This document shows positions 1 through 10,458 of a stretch of DNA of 64,000 nucleotides, piece after piece (within the stretch, counting starts at the first letter, position 1; each line of letters starts with the position of its first letter). Made by a program: the position numbers and the translations under genes. The notes below the pieces were generated by a model, which was not told where the DNA came from, did not search any database, and saw only the letters and a program-made list of their open reading frames with translations. Source of the stretch: Couchioplanes azureus (lineage in GTDB: Bacteria; Actinomycetota; Actinomycetes; Mycobacteriales; Micromonosporaceae); NCBI RefSeq assembly GCF_014648355.1, contig NZ_BMQY01000011.1, positions 154,156 to 218,155 on the forward strand, in the 5' to 3' direction.

Positions 1-382
1 GGAAGCCGATGACCTGACCCTGGCCGTCGACGGACGGCGTGACGTGCGCGAGGACCCAGTAGTGGGCGCCGTCCCCGGCCAGGTTCACGACGTAGGCGAA
101 GATCTCCTGTCCGGTGAGCAGCCGGTCCCACATCAGCTTGAAGATCACCCGGGGCATGTCGGGGTGCCGGATCACGTTGTGCGGCTGGCCGATCACCTGC
201 TCCTCCGGATAGGCCGAGAGCTCCAGGAACAACGCGTTGGCGTACTGGATGACGCCCTTGCGGTCCGTCTTGGTGACGATCAGCCGTCCCTCGTCGAAGG
301 TACGTTCCACCCCGGTGGGGCGCACGGTGAGCGATCGCATCTCGGCTCCGGTCTTTCGGGCGACGGTGTCGCCCGCGTTCAT
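1..382 (-). CDS. Aer-type PAS sensor protein, N-terminal part (runs off the window)
   Basis: Only the first ~127 residues are in the window; the gene continues beyond base 1. The translation carries a PAS core of the Aer energy-taxis type: an asparagine-alanine pair for flavin-pocket residues (QYANALF), the signature QPHNVIRHPDMP, and YWVLAHVTPSVDGQG near the truncation. In this family the PAS binds FAD or another cofactor and feeds a chemoreceptor, GGDEF or kinase output, which cannot be seen here. The start is taken at the ATG at 380-382; a second in-frame ATG lies 14 codons further in. An Aer-like methyl-accepting protein is the likeliest full product, but the output domain is unknown. Confidence 0.8.
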   Translation of the reverse strand, partial: MNAGDTVARKTGAEMRSLTVRPTGVERTFDEGRLIVTKTDRKGVIQYANALFLELSAYPEEQVIGQPHNVIRHPDMPRVIFKLMWDRLLTGQEIFAYVVNLAGDGAHYWVLAHVTPSVDGQGQVIGF

Positions 383-507
383 CGGTCTCCGCCGCCGGCC
401 GGTTGAGGCCCGGCGCGAGTCATCACCGGTTTTCACCGCCGGCGGTTGCGGCACGGGTGCCGGCCGGCTTAAGTCTTTCTTAGCCCGGGGGAGGCCTTGA
501 TCTGCGA

Positions 508-521
508 TGGGAGCGCTCCCG
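508..521. promoter_or_regulatory. CebR-like operator (13 of 14 match)
   Basis: TGGGAGCGCTCCCG matches the 14-bp actinobacterial CebR box TGGGAGCGCTCCCA at 13 positions. It lies 43 bp upstream of the start codon of the secreted repeat protein at 565. The same palindrome occurs perfectly upstream of the GH6 cellulase at 42233-42246. CebR is a LacI-family repressor released by cello-oligosaccharides. Its gene is not in this window. Confidence 0.65.
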
Positions 522-564
522 TACTGCTTGCCGAGGTCCTCTGACAAGGAAGGCTCAGGCGAAG

Positions 565-1356
565 ATGCAACTCTCCCGTAGTTCGACCCGCCGCTGGCAG
601 GTCGCCGGCGTCGTCGCGGTCGCCGTGGCACTGACCGGCGCCGGGCTCGGCGTGGCCGCGGCCGGCGACAAGGCCGCGGTACGCGGTGCCGCACCCACGG
701 TGTCCTGCCCCGCGGTCGCCGGCAAGCTGGGCGCCGTTCCCGCCGCCGCCCGGGCGGAGATCGAGCGCAATCTCGCGCAGCTCGACACCCAGATCGCCGA
801 GGCGAACCGGCGCCTGGCCACCAGCGCCGGCGAGGGCGGCCCGAACTTCGTCCAGAACGCGATCCTCGGCCCGCTGAGGGACAAGCGCGTCGCCGCCATC
901 AACCGGATGGCCACCGCGATCGGCCGCACCGCGCCGAAGCCGGACCTCGACGTCCAGAAGCTCGCCGCCTGCACGCTGAACGGTGGCGGCGCGCCCGCTC
1001 CCGCACCGGAGGCCACCGCCGTCAGGACCGCCCCGCCCCAGGCGGGCGCGGGCAGCTCCGGTGCCGCCCCCACCGTCGACTGCCCGGCGGTGAGCGGGCT
1101 GCCCTCCGTCCCGGCCCAGGCCCGCGACGAGGTGTCGCGCAACCTGGCGCTGCTCGACACCCAGATCGCCGAGGCGAACCGGCGCCTGGCGACCAGTGTC
1201 GGCCAGGGCGGCCCGAACTTCGTCCGCAACGCCATCCTGGGCCCGCTGGAGGACAAGCGGGTCGCGACCCTGAACCGCATCGAGACGGCGATCGGCCGGC
1301 ACGCGGCCAAGCCCGAGGGGCTCGAGCGCTTCGCCCCCTGCAGCCTGCGCGGCTGA
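565..1356 (+). CDS. secreted protein with two tandem ~90-residue repeats, unknown function
   Basis: A 263-residue protein with a Sec-type signal peptide (Arg-rich start, hydrophobic stretch at about 12-33, cleavage near AAAGDK). The mature part is two near-identical repeats, about residues 43-138 and 169-263. Each begins APTV[SD]CPAV, contains LDTQIAEANRRLATS, GGPNFV and NAILGPL, and ends with a second Cys. Each repeat therefore holds one Cys near each end, which could form a disulphide per repeat. The repeats are joined by a Pro/Ala linker. The DNA repeat is nearly exact over long stretches, so the duplication is recent or gene-converted. A CebR-like box precedes it and a strong hairpin follows. 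I do not recognise the family; the context suggests a secreted helper in polysaccharide use, which is inference only. Confidence 0.85.
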   Translation: MQLSRSSTRRWQVAGVVAVAVALTGAGLGVAAAGDKAAVRGAAPTVSCPAVAGKLGAVPAAARAEIERNLAQLDTQIAEANRRLATSAGEGGPNFVQNAILGPLRDKRVAAINRMATAIGRTAPKPDLDVQKLAACTLNGGGAPAPAPEATAVRTAPPQAGAGSSGAAPTVDCPAVSGLPSVPAQARDEVSRNLALLDTQIAEANRRLATSVGQGGPNFVRNAILGPLEDKRVATLNRIETAIGRHAAKPEGLERFAPCSLRG

Positions 1357-1362
1357 GCGTCC

Positions 1363-1399
1363 CGCCGAGGCGGTGCCCGTTCCGGGCACCGCCTCGGCG
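1363..1399 (+). terminator. strong hairpin terminator after the repeat protein
   Basis: A perfect 17-bp stem (1363-1379 with 1383-1399) with a 3-base loop starts seven bases after the stop codon. There is no U-tract, as is common for actinobacterial terminators. Confidence 0.85.
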
Positions 1400-1494
1400 C
1401 GCGCAATCCGCTTCACCCGCCCGGCGGTGGCGTCAGCGGCGGCGCGCCGGGGGCAAATCCCCCGGGGAAGCGACGCAACCCGTGGTTCGGTCGT

Positions 1495-1500
1495 TAGGGT
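1495..1500 (+). promoter_or_regulatory. candidate -10 element for the EACC1-caspase pair
   Basis: TAGGGT fits the TANNNT -10 consensus and lies 34 bases upstream of the EACC1 start. No convincing -35 is visible. A small GC hairpin (1449-1463) sits just upstream. Confidence 0.35.
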
Positions 1501-1534
1501 CGATGTCATCCATGCTGATCCCGGCCGAGGCGGA

Positions 1535-1912
1535 ATGATGGACATGGACACGTTGACACTCGACATGCGGGTGATCAGTACCGATCGCGACGCCGAGCGT
1601 GCCGGGGAACGCGCACGCCAGCTCCGGACGGCGATCCTCGCCACGGACGTCGACGAGGCGCGACCGGCGAGCGGGGGACCGGCTCCCGCGGGCGCCAAGT
1701 CGGGCGAGGTGCTCGCCGTCGGCGCGCTCGCGGTGACGCTCGCGCCGGTGGTGCTGGAGTCGCTGATGGGTGTCGTCGCCTCGTGGCTCAGCCGGCAGCC
1801 GGACGACATCGAGCTGGAGATCGACGGGCAGCGCTTCCGCGGCCACGTGACGAAGGCGCAACGCGACGAACTGGTGGCGGCCTATCTGCGGCGGCTCGAC
1901 GCCGGGCGATGA
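1535..1912 (+). CDS. EACC1 (effector-associated constant component 1) family protein
   Basis: A 125-residue protein with the EACC1 layout: an N-terminal strand-rich part (LDMRVIST), a short proline/glycine stretch, a hydrophobic segment (VLAVGALAVTLAPVVLESLMGVVASWL) and a C-terminal element reading IELEIDGQRFRGHVTKAQRDELVAAYL. EACC1 proteins are small constant partners encoded beside variable effectors (caspases, trypsin-like proteases, TIR and others) in actinobacterial conflict systems, and are thought to link sensing to the effector. The start ATG at 1535 follows a GAGGCGG. Its TGA overlaps the ATG of the caspase gene by 4 nt, so the two are translationally coupled. Assignment is by pattern recognition and a profile search would settle it. 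Confidence 0.75.
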   Translation: MMDMDTLTLDMRVISTDRDAERAGERARQLRTAILATDVDEARPASGGPAPAGAKSGEVLAVGALAVTLAPVVLESLMGVVASWLSRQPDDIELEIDGQRFRGHVTKAQRDELVAAYLRRLDAGR

Positions 1913-3948
1913 GCGGTTCCCCTCCCCGCCGGGCACTGCTGCTGGGATGCACCACCTTCGCCGACCCCACCCTGGCGTCGTTGCGGTCGCCGCGCCGCGA
2001 CGTCGAGGACCTGGAACAGGTGCTGAGGCACTCGCGCTCCTGCGGCTACGACGTCAGCACCGAACTGGACTGCACGAGCCGCACCGCCCAGCGGGCGATC
2101 GAGGGCTTCCTGGCACGGGCCCGGACCACCGACGGCATCAACATCCTCTATCTGTCCTGTCACGGGATCCAGGACGACCGGGGGCGGCTGCACTTCGCGT
2201 TCGCGGACACGGAGAAGGAGTATCTGAGCTCCACGTCGGTGTCGGCCGACTGGGTGCGTGACCGGGTCGACGCGAGCCGGTCGAAGTCGACGCTGATGCT
2301 GATCGACTGCTGCTTCAGTGGCGCCTTCATCGACGGCATGCAGGCCCGGTCGGGCGCCGCCGTGAACGTCGAGTCCCTGGTGACCGGGATTCCGCAGGGG
2401 CGCCGCCTGGCGGTCCTGACCGCCTCCGGGGACTCGGAGGTCAGCCTGGAGGACGCCGCGTCGGCCGAGGTCCGCCCGTCGTACTTCACCGAGGCGATCA
2501 TCGCCGGCCTGTCCTCCGGCGCCGCCGACCTCAACGGCGACGGCCGGATCACCGTGGACGAGCTCTACGAGTACGTCTACGACCGGATCCTCACCGGTCC
2601 CTCGCCGCAGCGCCCGCGCCGGCTCGGCCTGGGCGAGGGTGCCCTCGTCGTCGCCGACGGTCTGCCGGCGCGGGAGCAGGCATCTTCCGGGCCGGCACCC
2701 GAGCCGTCCACGGCGGAGCCCGCGGCCCGTCCGGCCCCGGCGCCGCCGGTCCGCGAGCCGCATCCGGCTTCGGCCCCGGCGCGGCAGCCGGCCGTTCTCC
2801 GGGTCCAGGGGGTGCTCGGCTACGCGTCGTTCGACGGGCAGTGGGTGGTGATCGGCAAGGACGGCGTCGGCCAGGCGCACAAGGGCGAGCGCCGGTTCCA
2901 CGTCGGACGGCTCATCGGCGTCGCGAGCCGGCCGGCGACCCGCCTCACCCACGGCTTCCTCCAGGTCCTCGTCGAGGGGGTGGAGCCCGCGCCCGTCGCC
3001 CGCTTCGGCGCGCACGCCGGCCGGCCGCCGATGGAGGACTTCGCCTCCATCTCGTTCGCCCACAAGGCCAACGCGGACGTCGAGCGGCTCTGCGCCGCGG
3101 TGCAGGCGGCCATCGACGTGGGGCGGGGTGTCCGGCCCGCCGCCGAGGCGGAGGCCGGGATGGCGGTGCACTCGGCGGTGTCCGGCGACCGGCCTGCCGG
3201 CCCCGCGTCGCCCACCGGGACTCCCGGCGGCACACAGACCGCCGGGAGGCAGGCCGAGGTCGCCGCCGAACCCCGGGCGCAGGCGCAGGCGGGCGAGCGC
3301 GCCGGCGCCGAGGCCATGCTGCGCCTGCCCATGGTCGCGGTGGACGGTGTGGTGTCCTGCGACTTCGACGTCGTGCGGTGGCTCGCGCCCTGGCGCGAGC
3401 AGTGGGCCGCGGGGCGGGAACCGCCGCCCTGGCTGCCGGGCCTCACGCGGTGCCTCGGCGAGTACGCGGCCCCGCCGGGCCATCCGGACGCGCACTTTCA
3501 GCCGTCGCCGGAGTATCTCGGCGGCTTCCGGGAGGGCCTGCGCCGGACCTGGCACGGCGCGGCGCACTCCGGCCTCATGCCCGCCGATCGCGAGACACTG
3601 CTGCGGTGGCTGGCCCAGCCCCCGCAGGATCCCCGGCTGCCCCCGGTCCCGGCGACGACCACCATCGCGGATCTCCAGGCGGCCCGCGGCCGGGCCAATC
3701 GCCGGGCCGTGTTCCGATGGATCGGCCGTCCGCTGATGTGGCTGTCCATCGTCCTGCTCGCGGCGATCGAGGTCGTGGCCCTCGTGGACACGCTCCGGGG
3801 CGGTGGCCTCCGGGACGAGAACGGCGAACCCTATGCGAACCAGACCGCCGCGGCGATCGGCTTGAACGCCTGCTTCGTCGTTCCGCTCGCCCTGCTGGTC
3901 ACACTGGCGCTCGTGGACCTGCACCGGATGCGGCGTGGGCGACGGTAG
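1909..3948 (+). CDS. caspase-family (C14) protease effector with EF-hand loop, PH-like domain and two C-terminal TM helices
   Basis: A 679-residue protein. Residues 1-250 form a caspase fold with the catalytic dyad visible as SCHG (His85) and DCCFSG (Cys134/135). Inside it, residues 207-218 (D-L-N-G-D-G-R-I-T-V-D-E) make a textbook 12-residue EF-hand calcium loop. After a Pro/Ala linker, about 296-405 resembles the DUF4429 PH-like domain (GYASFDG, HGFLQVLVEG, SISFAHKAN). A second linker leads to a Trp-rich region (~470-590) of unknown role and two hydrophobic helices (~606-626 and ~649-670) with a basic tail. The usable start is the ATG at 1909, overlapping the EACC1 stop. The layout suggests a membrane-anchored, possibly calcium-gated protease that executes damage when the EACC1 partner signals. 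Confidence 0.85.
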   Translation: MSGSPPRRALLLGCTTFADPTLASLRSPRRDVEDLEQVLRHSRSCGYDVSTELDCTSRTAQRAIEGFLARARTTDGINILYLSCHGIQDDRGRLHFAFADTEKEYLSSTSVSADWVRDRVDASRSKSTLMLIDCCFSGAFIDGMQARSGAAVNVESLVTGIPQGRRLAVLTASGDSEVSLEDAASAEVRPSYFTEAIIAGLSSGAADLNGDGRITVDELYEYVYDRILTGPSPQRPRRLGLGEGALVVADGLPAREQASSGPAPEPSTAEPAARPAPAPPVREPHPASAPARQPAVLRVQGVLGYASFDGQWVVIGKDGVGQAHKGERRFHVGRLIGVASRPATRLTHGFLQVLVEGVEPAPVARFGAHAGRPPMEDFASISFAHKANADVERLCAAVQAAIDVGRGVRPAAEAEAGMAVHSAVSGDRPAGPASPTGTPGGTQTAGRQAEVAAEPRAQAQAGERAGAEAMLRLPMVAVDGVVSCDFDVVRWLAPWREQWAAGREPPPWLPGLTRCLGEYAAPPGHPDAHFQPSPEYLGGFREGLRRTWHGAAHSGLMPADRETLLRWLAQPPQDPRLPPVPATTTIADLQAARGRANRRAVFRWIGRPLMWLSIVLLAAIEVVALVDTLRGGGLRDENGEPYANQTAAAIGLNACFVVPLALLVTLALVDLHRMRRGRR

Positions 3949-3958
3949 CCGACCTCCC

Positions 3959-3989
3959 GGCCGGCCGGGACGGGACCTCCCGGCCGGCC
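3959..3989. terminator. bidirectional hairpin between caspase and glpD
   Basis: A 12-bp stem (3959-3970 with 3978-3989) and 7-base loop lie between two convergent genes. The stem is built from a directly repeated 16-bp unit (3951-3966 and 3974-3989) that is itself partly palindromic. Confidence 0.75.
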
Positions 3990-3996
3990 CGGCGGG

Positions 3997-5698
3997 TCAC
4001 TGCAGCTGCAGCGGGACGACGTCGGGGGCGCCGAGGCGGGCGGCGTCCGCCGTTTCGTCGTCGGGTTGTTCCTGGGATGCGCGTTCCGCCTCCACGCGCA
4101 GGCGGTAGTTCTCCACCTCCCGGTCCCGTTGTTCCTTCGTCCAGCCCAGCACGTCGCCCATCAGGTCGGCGGCCATCGGGGCCGCGGCCACGCCGCGGTC
4201 GAAGGTCTCGATGGAGATGCGGGTACGCCGGGTGAGCACGTCCTCCAGGTGGCGGGCGCCCTCGTGGCCGGCGGCGTACGTGATCTCCGCCCGCAGGTGG
4301 TCGTCGGCGCCGTCCAGGGGCCGGCCGAGCGACGGGTTCTCGCGGATCAGGTCCAGCAGCTCGTGCACCAGGGAGCCGTACCTCTTGAGCAGATGCTCGA
4401 CGCGGGCCACGTGCAGGCCCGACTCCTCGGCCAGCACCCGGCGGCGGTTCCACAGTGCCGTGTAGCCCTCCGCGCCGAGCAGGGGTACGCGTTCGGTGCA
4501 CGAGCGGGGCACCGAGCGGCCGAGGCCGTGGACCGCCGCGTCGATCGCGTCCCGGGCCATCACGCGGTACGTGGTGTACTTGCCGCCCGCCACCACGACG
4601 AGACCCGGGACCGGGCTGGCGACCGTGTGCTCGCGCGACAGCTTCGAGGTCGACTCCGACTCGCCGGACAGCAGCGGGCGCAGGCCGGCGTAGACGCCCT
4701 GGACGTCGCTGCGGTCCAGCGGGGTGGCCAGCACCTGGTTCACCTGGTTCAGCAGGTAGTCGATGTCGGTGCTGGACGCCGCCGGGTGGGACTTGTCCAG
4801 GGCCCAGTCGGTGTCCGTGGTGCCGATGATCCAGTGCCGGCCCCACGGGATGACGAAGAGCACGCTGGTCGGCGTACGGGTGATCAGGCCCGTCGACGAC
4901 TGGATCCGGTCGCGCGGCACCACCAGGTGGATGCCCTTGCTCGCGCGGACGTGGAACTGGCCGCGCTCGCCGACCAGCGCCTGGGTGTCGTCCGTCCACA
5001 CGCCGGTGGCGTTGACGACCTGCTGGGCGCGGATCTCGAAGGTGCGGTCGTGCTCCAGGTCGTGCACGCGGACGCCGGTGACGCGCTCGCCCTCGCGCAG
5101 GAAACCCACCACCTCCGCGCGCGACGCCACGTGGGCACCGTACGACGCCGCCGTGCGGGCCAGGAACATGGTGTGCCGGGCGTCGTCGATCTGGGCGTCG
5201 TAATACTGCAGCGCACCGACCAGGGAGTCCTTCTTCAGGGCCGGGGCGGCCCGCAGCGCGCCGCGGCGCGACAGGTTGCGGTGCCGGGGCAGCCCGCCGC
5301 TGGCGGTGGCCATCAGGTCGTAGAGCTGCACGCCGGTGCCCGCGTACAGCCGTTCCCAGACCCGGTGTTGCAGCGGGTAGAGGAACGGCACCGGGCGGGT
5401 CAGGTGCGGCGCCAGCCGTTGCAGGATCAGGCCGCGCTCCCGCAGCGCCTCGCGGACCAGCGCGAAGTCGAGCATCTCCAGGTAGCGCAGTCCACCGTGG
5501 ATGAGCTTGCTGGAGCGGCTGGAGGTGCCCGACGCGAAGTCGCGCGCCTCGACGAGCCCGACGGACAGGCCGCGGGTGGCGGCGTCGAGCGCGCAACCCG
5601 CGCCCGTCACGCCGCCACCCACGACCAGGACGTCCAGCTCGCCCTCGGCCATGGCGGTCAGGGCCGCCTCACGGCCGGCGGGGGAGAGAGCTGTGTTG

Positions 5699-5706
<8 letters not shown>
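3997..5706 (-). CDS. glpD: aerobic glycerol-3-phosphate dehydrogenase
   Basis: A 569-residue FAD enzyme that oxidises sn-glycerol-3-phosphate to dihydroxyacetone phosphate and passes electrons to the quinone pool at the membrane. The N-terminal FAD motif is VVGGGVTGAGCALDAATRG (from residue 28), followed by the family signature SSRSSKLIHGGLRYLE and, later, VYAGLRPLL and GGKYTTYR. The C-terminal helical domain typical of bacterial GlpD is present. The start is a TTG at 5704-5706, which overlaps the glpK stop by 8 nt. The ribosome site there is weak, so the TTG rests on coupling and on the usual length of the family's N-terminus. It is the last gene of glpF-glpK-glpD. Confidence 0.95.
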
Positions 5707-7208
<1,502 letters not shown>

Positions 7209-7216
<8 letters not shown>

Positions 7217-8045
7217 GTCGTGCCTCCACGGTCTCGGGGGTGTCGGGTAGGCGGCCCGGTTCGGGGGCGTCTTCCTTGGGCAGGAACCGTCCGACCAGCG
7301 CCTTGTAGAGCCCGGCGCCGAGCAGACCGCCCAGAATCGGTGCCACGATCGGTATCCAGAAATACAGGTAGCCGGTCTGGTCGCGGAACGCCCCGCCGTA
7401 CCCGGTGAAGAAGCTCGCCAGGCGCGGGCCGAAGTCGCGGGCGGGGTTGATGGCGTAGCCGGCGTTGGTGCCCCAGGCCATGCCGATGGCGACCACGAGC
7501 AGGCCGATGACGAACGGTGCGAGGTTCGCCGCCGGGGGAGTGCCGGCCGCGTCGGTGATCGCCAGGATCAGGAACAGCAGGATGGCCGTACCGATGATCT
7601 GGTCCCGGAAGGCGCCCCACTCATCGACGGGAAGTGTCCCGTTTCCCGGCAGGGTGGAAAAGACGCCCTGCGTCTTGATGGTCAGGTCGGGGTCCGCCTG
7701 GTGCAGGACCTCGGTGTAGTTCCATCGCACCAGCAGCGCGGCGACGAACGCGCCGAGGGTCTGGGCGAGGCAGTAGGGAGCCACCTTGCGCCACTCGAAG
7801 CCCTTGAAGGCCGCGAGCGCGATGGTGACGGCGGGGTTGAGGTGTGCGCCGCTGATGCGTCCGGCGACATAGACGCCGAGCATCACGCCCAGGCCCCAGG
7901 CCCAGGCGATGCTGTCATGATCGCCGATGCCGCCGCCCACGACCTGCGCGACGACACCGACCCCGAAGAGAATGAGGATCATCGTTCCGGCGAACTCTGC
8001 GGCAAGTTCGCCGGCGAGACCCGGAATCTTCAAGCGTGCTGCCAT
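7209..8045 (-). CDS. glpF: glycerol facilitator (MIP/aquaporin family)
   Basis: A 278-residue six-helix channel. Both NPA boxes are visible: SGAHLNPAVT (NPA at 70-72) and GYAINPARDFGPR (about residue 200); the Asp after the second box is typical of glycerol-conducting rather than strict water channels. It lets glycerol enter for trapping by GlpK. The start is placed at the ATG 8043-8045 because longer versions run into the divergent regulator. No clear Shine-Dalgarno is seen, so a short leader or leaderless start is possible. It is the first gene of the operon, with GylR-like half-sites just upstream. Confidence 0.93.
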
Positions 8046-8082
8046 GCCGAAGAAGCTATGAAGGGCGTCACAGCGCGGCAAT

Positions 8083-8106
8083 GAACGTCGTTCGGCATTG
8101 TCGAAC
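8083..8106. promoter_or_regulatory. candidate IclR/GylR operator in the divergent glp promoter
   Basis: The 106-bp space between glpF and the regulator carries overlapping inverted repeats. GAACG-T-CGTTC lies at 8083-8093, and GTTCG-N7-CGAAC at 8090-8106. This clustering of GAAC half-sites is what an IclR-type dimer or tetramer would bind to control both operons. Confidence 0.6.
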
Positions 8107-8151
8107 GGGAACCGATGAGCCCGGGTTACGTCGTGGCATAGAGTCCGTAAC

Positions 8152-8907
8152 GTGCCCGGAACGGTCCAGTCGATCGAGCGAGCTGCCGCGATCCTGCGGA
8201 TGCTCGCCGGCGGCTCGGGGCGGCTCGGGCTCGGTGAGATAGCCCGCTCGCTCGATCTGGCGAAGGGTACGGTGCACGGGATCCTGCGCACGTTGCAGCA
8301 CGTCGGCTTCGTGGAGCAGGACCGGGCGTCGGGCCACTACCAGCTCGGTGCCGCGCTGCTGCACCTGGGCACGAGCTATCTGGACATCAACGAGCTGCGG
8401 TCCCGCTCCATCAACTGGGCGGACCCGCTGGCGGCACGCTCCGGCGAGGCCGTCCGGATCGGCACGGTCCTGGAGGGACGCGTGCTGGTCGTGCACCACG
8501 TGTTCCGTCCCGACGACACGTTCCAGACCCTGGACATCGGCTCACTCCTGCCGCTGCACGCGACCGCGCTCGGCAAGGTGCTGCTGGCGTACCGGGCGGC
8601 CCGCCCACCGGAGTCGCCCGAGCGCTTCACGCACCGCACGGTCGTGGCACCCCGGGAGCTCGCCGCGGAGCTGGACAAAGTACGCGAGGCGGGGTGGGCC
8701 GCCGACATCGAGGAGTACACCGTCGGCGAGGCGGCCGTCGCCGCGCCGATCCGCGGATACGGCGGCCTGGTCGTCGGCGCCATCGGCGTCTCGGGCCTGG
8801 TCGAGCGGATCTGCGACAGCAGGTACCGGCCACGGCCGAAACTGGTCGGATACGTCCGCGACGCCGCCCGGGCGGTCTCCCGCGACCTGGGAGCCGCCCG
8901 GCACTGA
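8152..8907 (+). CDS. IclR-family regulator of glycerol genes (GylR-like)
   Basis: A 251-residue protein with an N-terminal winged helix-turn-helix (about 5-65; QSIERAAAILRMLA, GEIARSLDLAKGTVHGILRTL) and a C-terminal IclR effector-binding domain (LLPLHATALGKVLLAY, GEAAVAAPIRGYGG, VGAIGVSGLVER). In Streptomyces the homologous GylR represses the glycerol operon and responds to glycerol-3-phosphate. Here it sits divergent from glpFKD and 19 bp upstream of a second glycerol kinase, so it probably controls both. The start is a GTG at 8152. Effector identity is inferred from context. Confidence 0.9.
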   Translation: MPGTVQSIERAAAILRMLAGGSGRLGLGEIARSLDLAKGTVHGILRTLQHVGFVEQDRASGHYQLGAALLHLGTSYLDINELRSRSINWADPLAARSGEAVRIGTVLEGRVLVVHHVFRPDDTFQTLDIGSLLPLHATALGKVLLAYRAARPPESPERFTHRTVVAPRELAAELDKVREAGWAADIEEYTVGEAAVAAPIRGYGGLVVGAIGVSGLVERICDSRYRPRPKLVGYVRDAARAVSRDLGAARH

Positions 8908-8926
8908 GCAGCAGAGGGAGGGCCTC

Positions 8927-10426
8927 GTGACCGAGCGCTTCGTGGTCGCGATCGACCAGGGAACCACGTCGACGCGGTGCATCGTGTTCGACCGGCGCGG
9001 CCAGCTCGTGTCCCTCGCCCAGCAGGAGCACAAGCAGTTCTTCCCGAAGCCCGGCTGGGTCGAGCACGACGCCGCGGAGATCTGGCGCAACGTGGAACGC
9101 CTGGCCCCGCTCGCGCTGCGCCGCGCCGGCATCACCCTGGACCAGGTCGCCGCGGTCGGCATCGCCAACCAGCGGGAGACCACGGTGCTCTGGGACCGGC
9201 GTACGGGCGCCCCGATCGGCCGCGCGCTGGTCTGGCAGGACACCCGCACCGACTCGCTGGTGCACCGCCTGCTCGCCGAGCCGGGCGCCGAGCAGGTGCA
9301 GCAGCGGTCGGCGCTGCCGCTGGCCACGTACTTCTCCGGGCCGCGGCTGCGCTGGATGCTGGACCACACCCCGGGCCTGCAGGAGCGGGCGGAACGCGGC
9401 GAGGTCCTGTTCGGCACGATGGAGACCTGGCTGATCTGGAAGCTGACCGGCGGCGAGGTGCACGCCACCGACGTGACCAACGCCAGCCGCACCAACCTGC
9501 TCGACGTGCACACCCTCGACTGGTCGCCCGAGGCGCTGCGCTTCTTCGGCATCCCGCGGGCCATGCTGCCCGAGGTCAGGCCGTCGGTGGAGGTCTTCGG
9601 CACGGCGACGGAGGCCTTTCCGGGGGTACGGATCGGCGCCGCGCTCGGCGACCAGCAGGCGGCGCTGTTCGGCCAGACCTGCTTCACGCCCGGAGAGGCC
9701 AAGTGCACGTACGGCACCGGCAGCTTCCTGCTGCTGAACACCGGCACGGAGCTGGTGCGCTCGGACAACGGGCTGCTCAGCACGGTCGCGTACCAGATCG
9801 GCGGCGAGCCGGCCCACTTCGCGCTGGAGGGCTCGATCGCCATCACCGGCTCGCTGGTGCAGTGGTTCCGCGACCAGCTCGAGCTGATCACCAGCGCTCC
9901 GGAGATCGAGACGCTGGCGCGGACGGTCACGGACAACGGCGGCTGCTACATCGTCCCGGCGTTCTCCGGCCTGTACGCCCCGCACTGGCGCTCGGAGGCG
10001 CGCGGCGTGATCGTCGGGCTGACCTCGTACATCACCAAGGGTCACCTGGCCCGGGCCGTGCTGGAGGCGACGGCCTGGCAGACCCGCGAGGTGGTGGACG
10101 CGATGAACGCCGACTCCGGGCTGACGCTGAAGACGCTGAAGGTCGACGGCGGGATGACGGCGGACAACCTGCTCATGCAGTACATCGCGGATGTCCTGGA
10201 CGTGCCGGTGGTGCGCCCGCTCGCGTCGGAGACGGTGTCGCTCGGCGCGGCGTACGCGGCGGGCCTGGCCGTGGGCCACTGGCCGGACCTGGAGGACCTG
10301 CGGCGCAACTGGCACCGTGCGGCACAGTGGCTCCCGGCGATGGACCCGCGACGGCGCGACACCGAGTACGCGAACTGGCGGCGCGCCGTCGAGCGCACCT
10401 TCGACTGGATCCAGCCGGACTGCTAA
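8927..10426 (+). CDS. second glycerol kinase
   Basis: A 499-residue FGGY kinase clearly paralogous to the copy at 5699-7216. It has DQGTTSTRC, NQRETTVLWDRRTGAP, WQDTRTDS, TNASRTNLLDV, YGTGSFLLLNTG and DGGMTADNLLMQYIAD. All the glycerol kinase landmarks are intact, so it is probably active rather than a relic. The start is GTG (8927-8929) with GGGAGG upstream. It follows the IclR gene closely and is likely cotranscribed with it. Two kinases in one locus may differ in regulation or affinity, or this copy may prefer a related polyol. Confidence 0.92.
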   Translation: MTERFVVAIDQGTTSTRCIVFDRRGQLVSLAQQEHKQFFPKPGWVEHDAAEIWRNVERLAPLALRRAGITLDQVAAVGIANQRETTVLWDRRTGAPIGRALVWQDTRTDSLVHRLLAEPGAEQVQQRSALPLATYFSGPRLRWMLDHTPGLQERAERGEVLFGTMETWLIWKLTGGEVHATDVTNASRTNLLDVHTLDWSPEALRFFGIPRAMLPEVRPSVEVFGTATEAFPGVRIGAALGDQQAALFGQTCFTPGEAKCTYGTGSFLLLNTGTELVRSDNGLLSTVAYQIGGEPAHFALEGSIAITGSLVQWFRDQLELITSAPEIETLARTVTDNGGCYIVPAFSGLYAPHWRSEARGVIVGLTSYITKGHLARAVLEATAWQTREVVDAMNADSGLTLKTLKVDGGMTADNLLMQYIADVLDVPVVRPLASETVSLGAAYAAGLAVGHWPDLEDLRRNWHRAAQWLPAMDPRRRDTEYANWRRAVERTFDWIQPDC

Positions 10427-10458
10427 GGTTTCCCCGTCGCCGGGCAACCGGGCGGCGT

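Noticed and set aside
1373..1534. Upstream ATG at 1373 as the EACC1 start
   Set aside because: It lies inside the terminator hairpin of the preceding gene and would add non-family sequence. The ATG at 1535 has a ribosome site.
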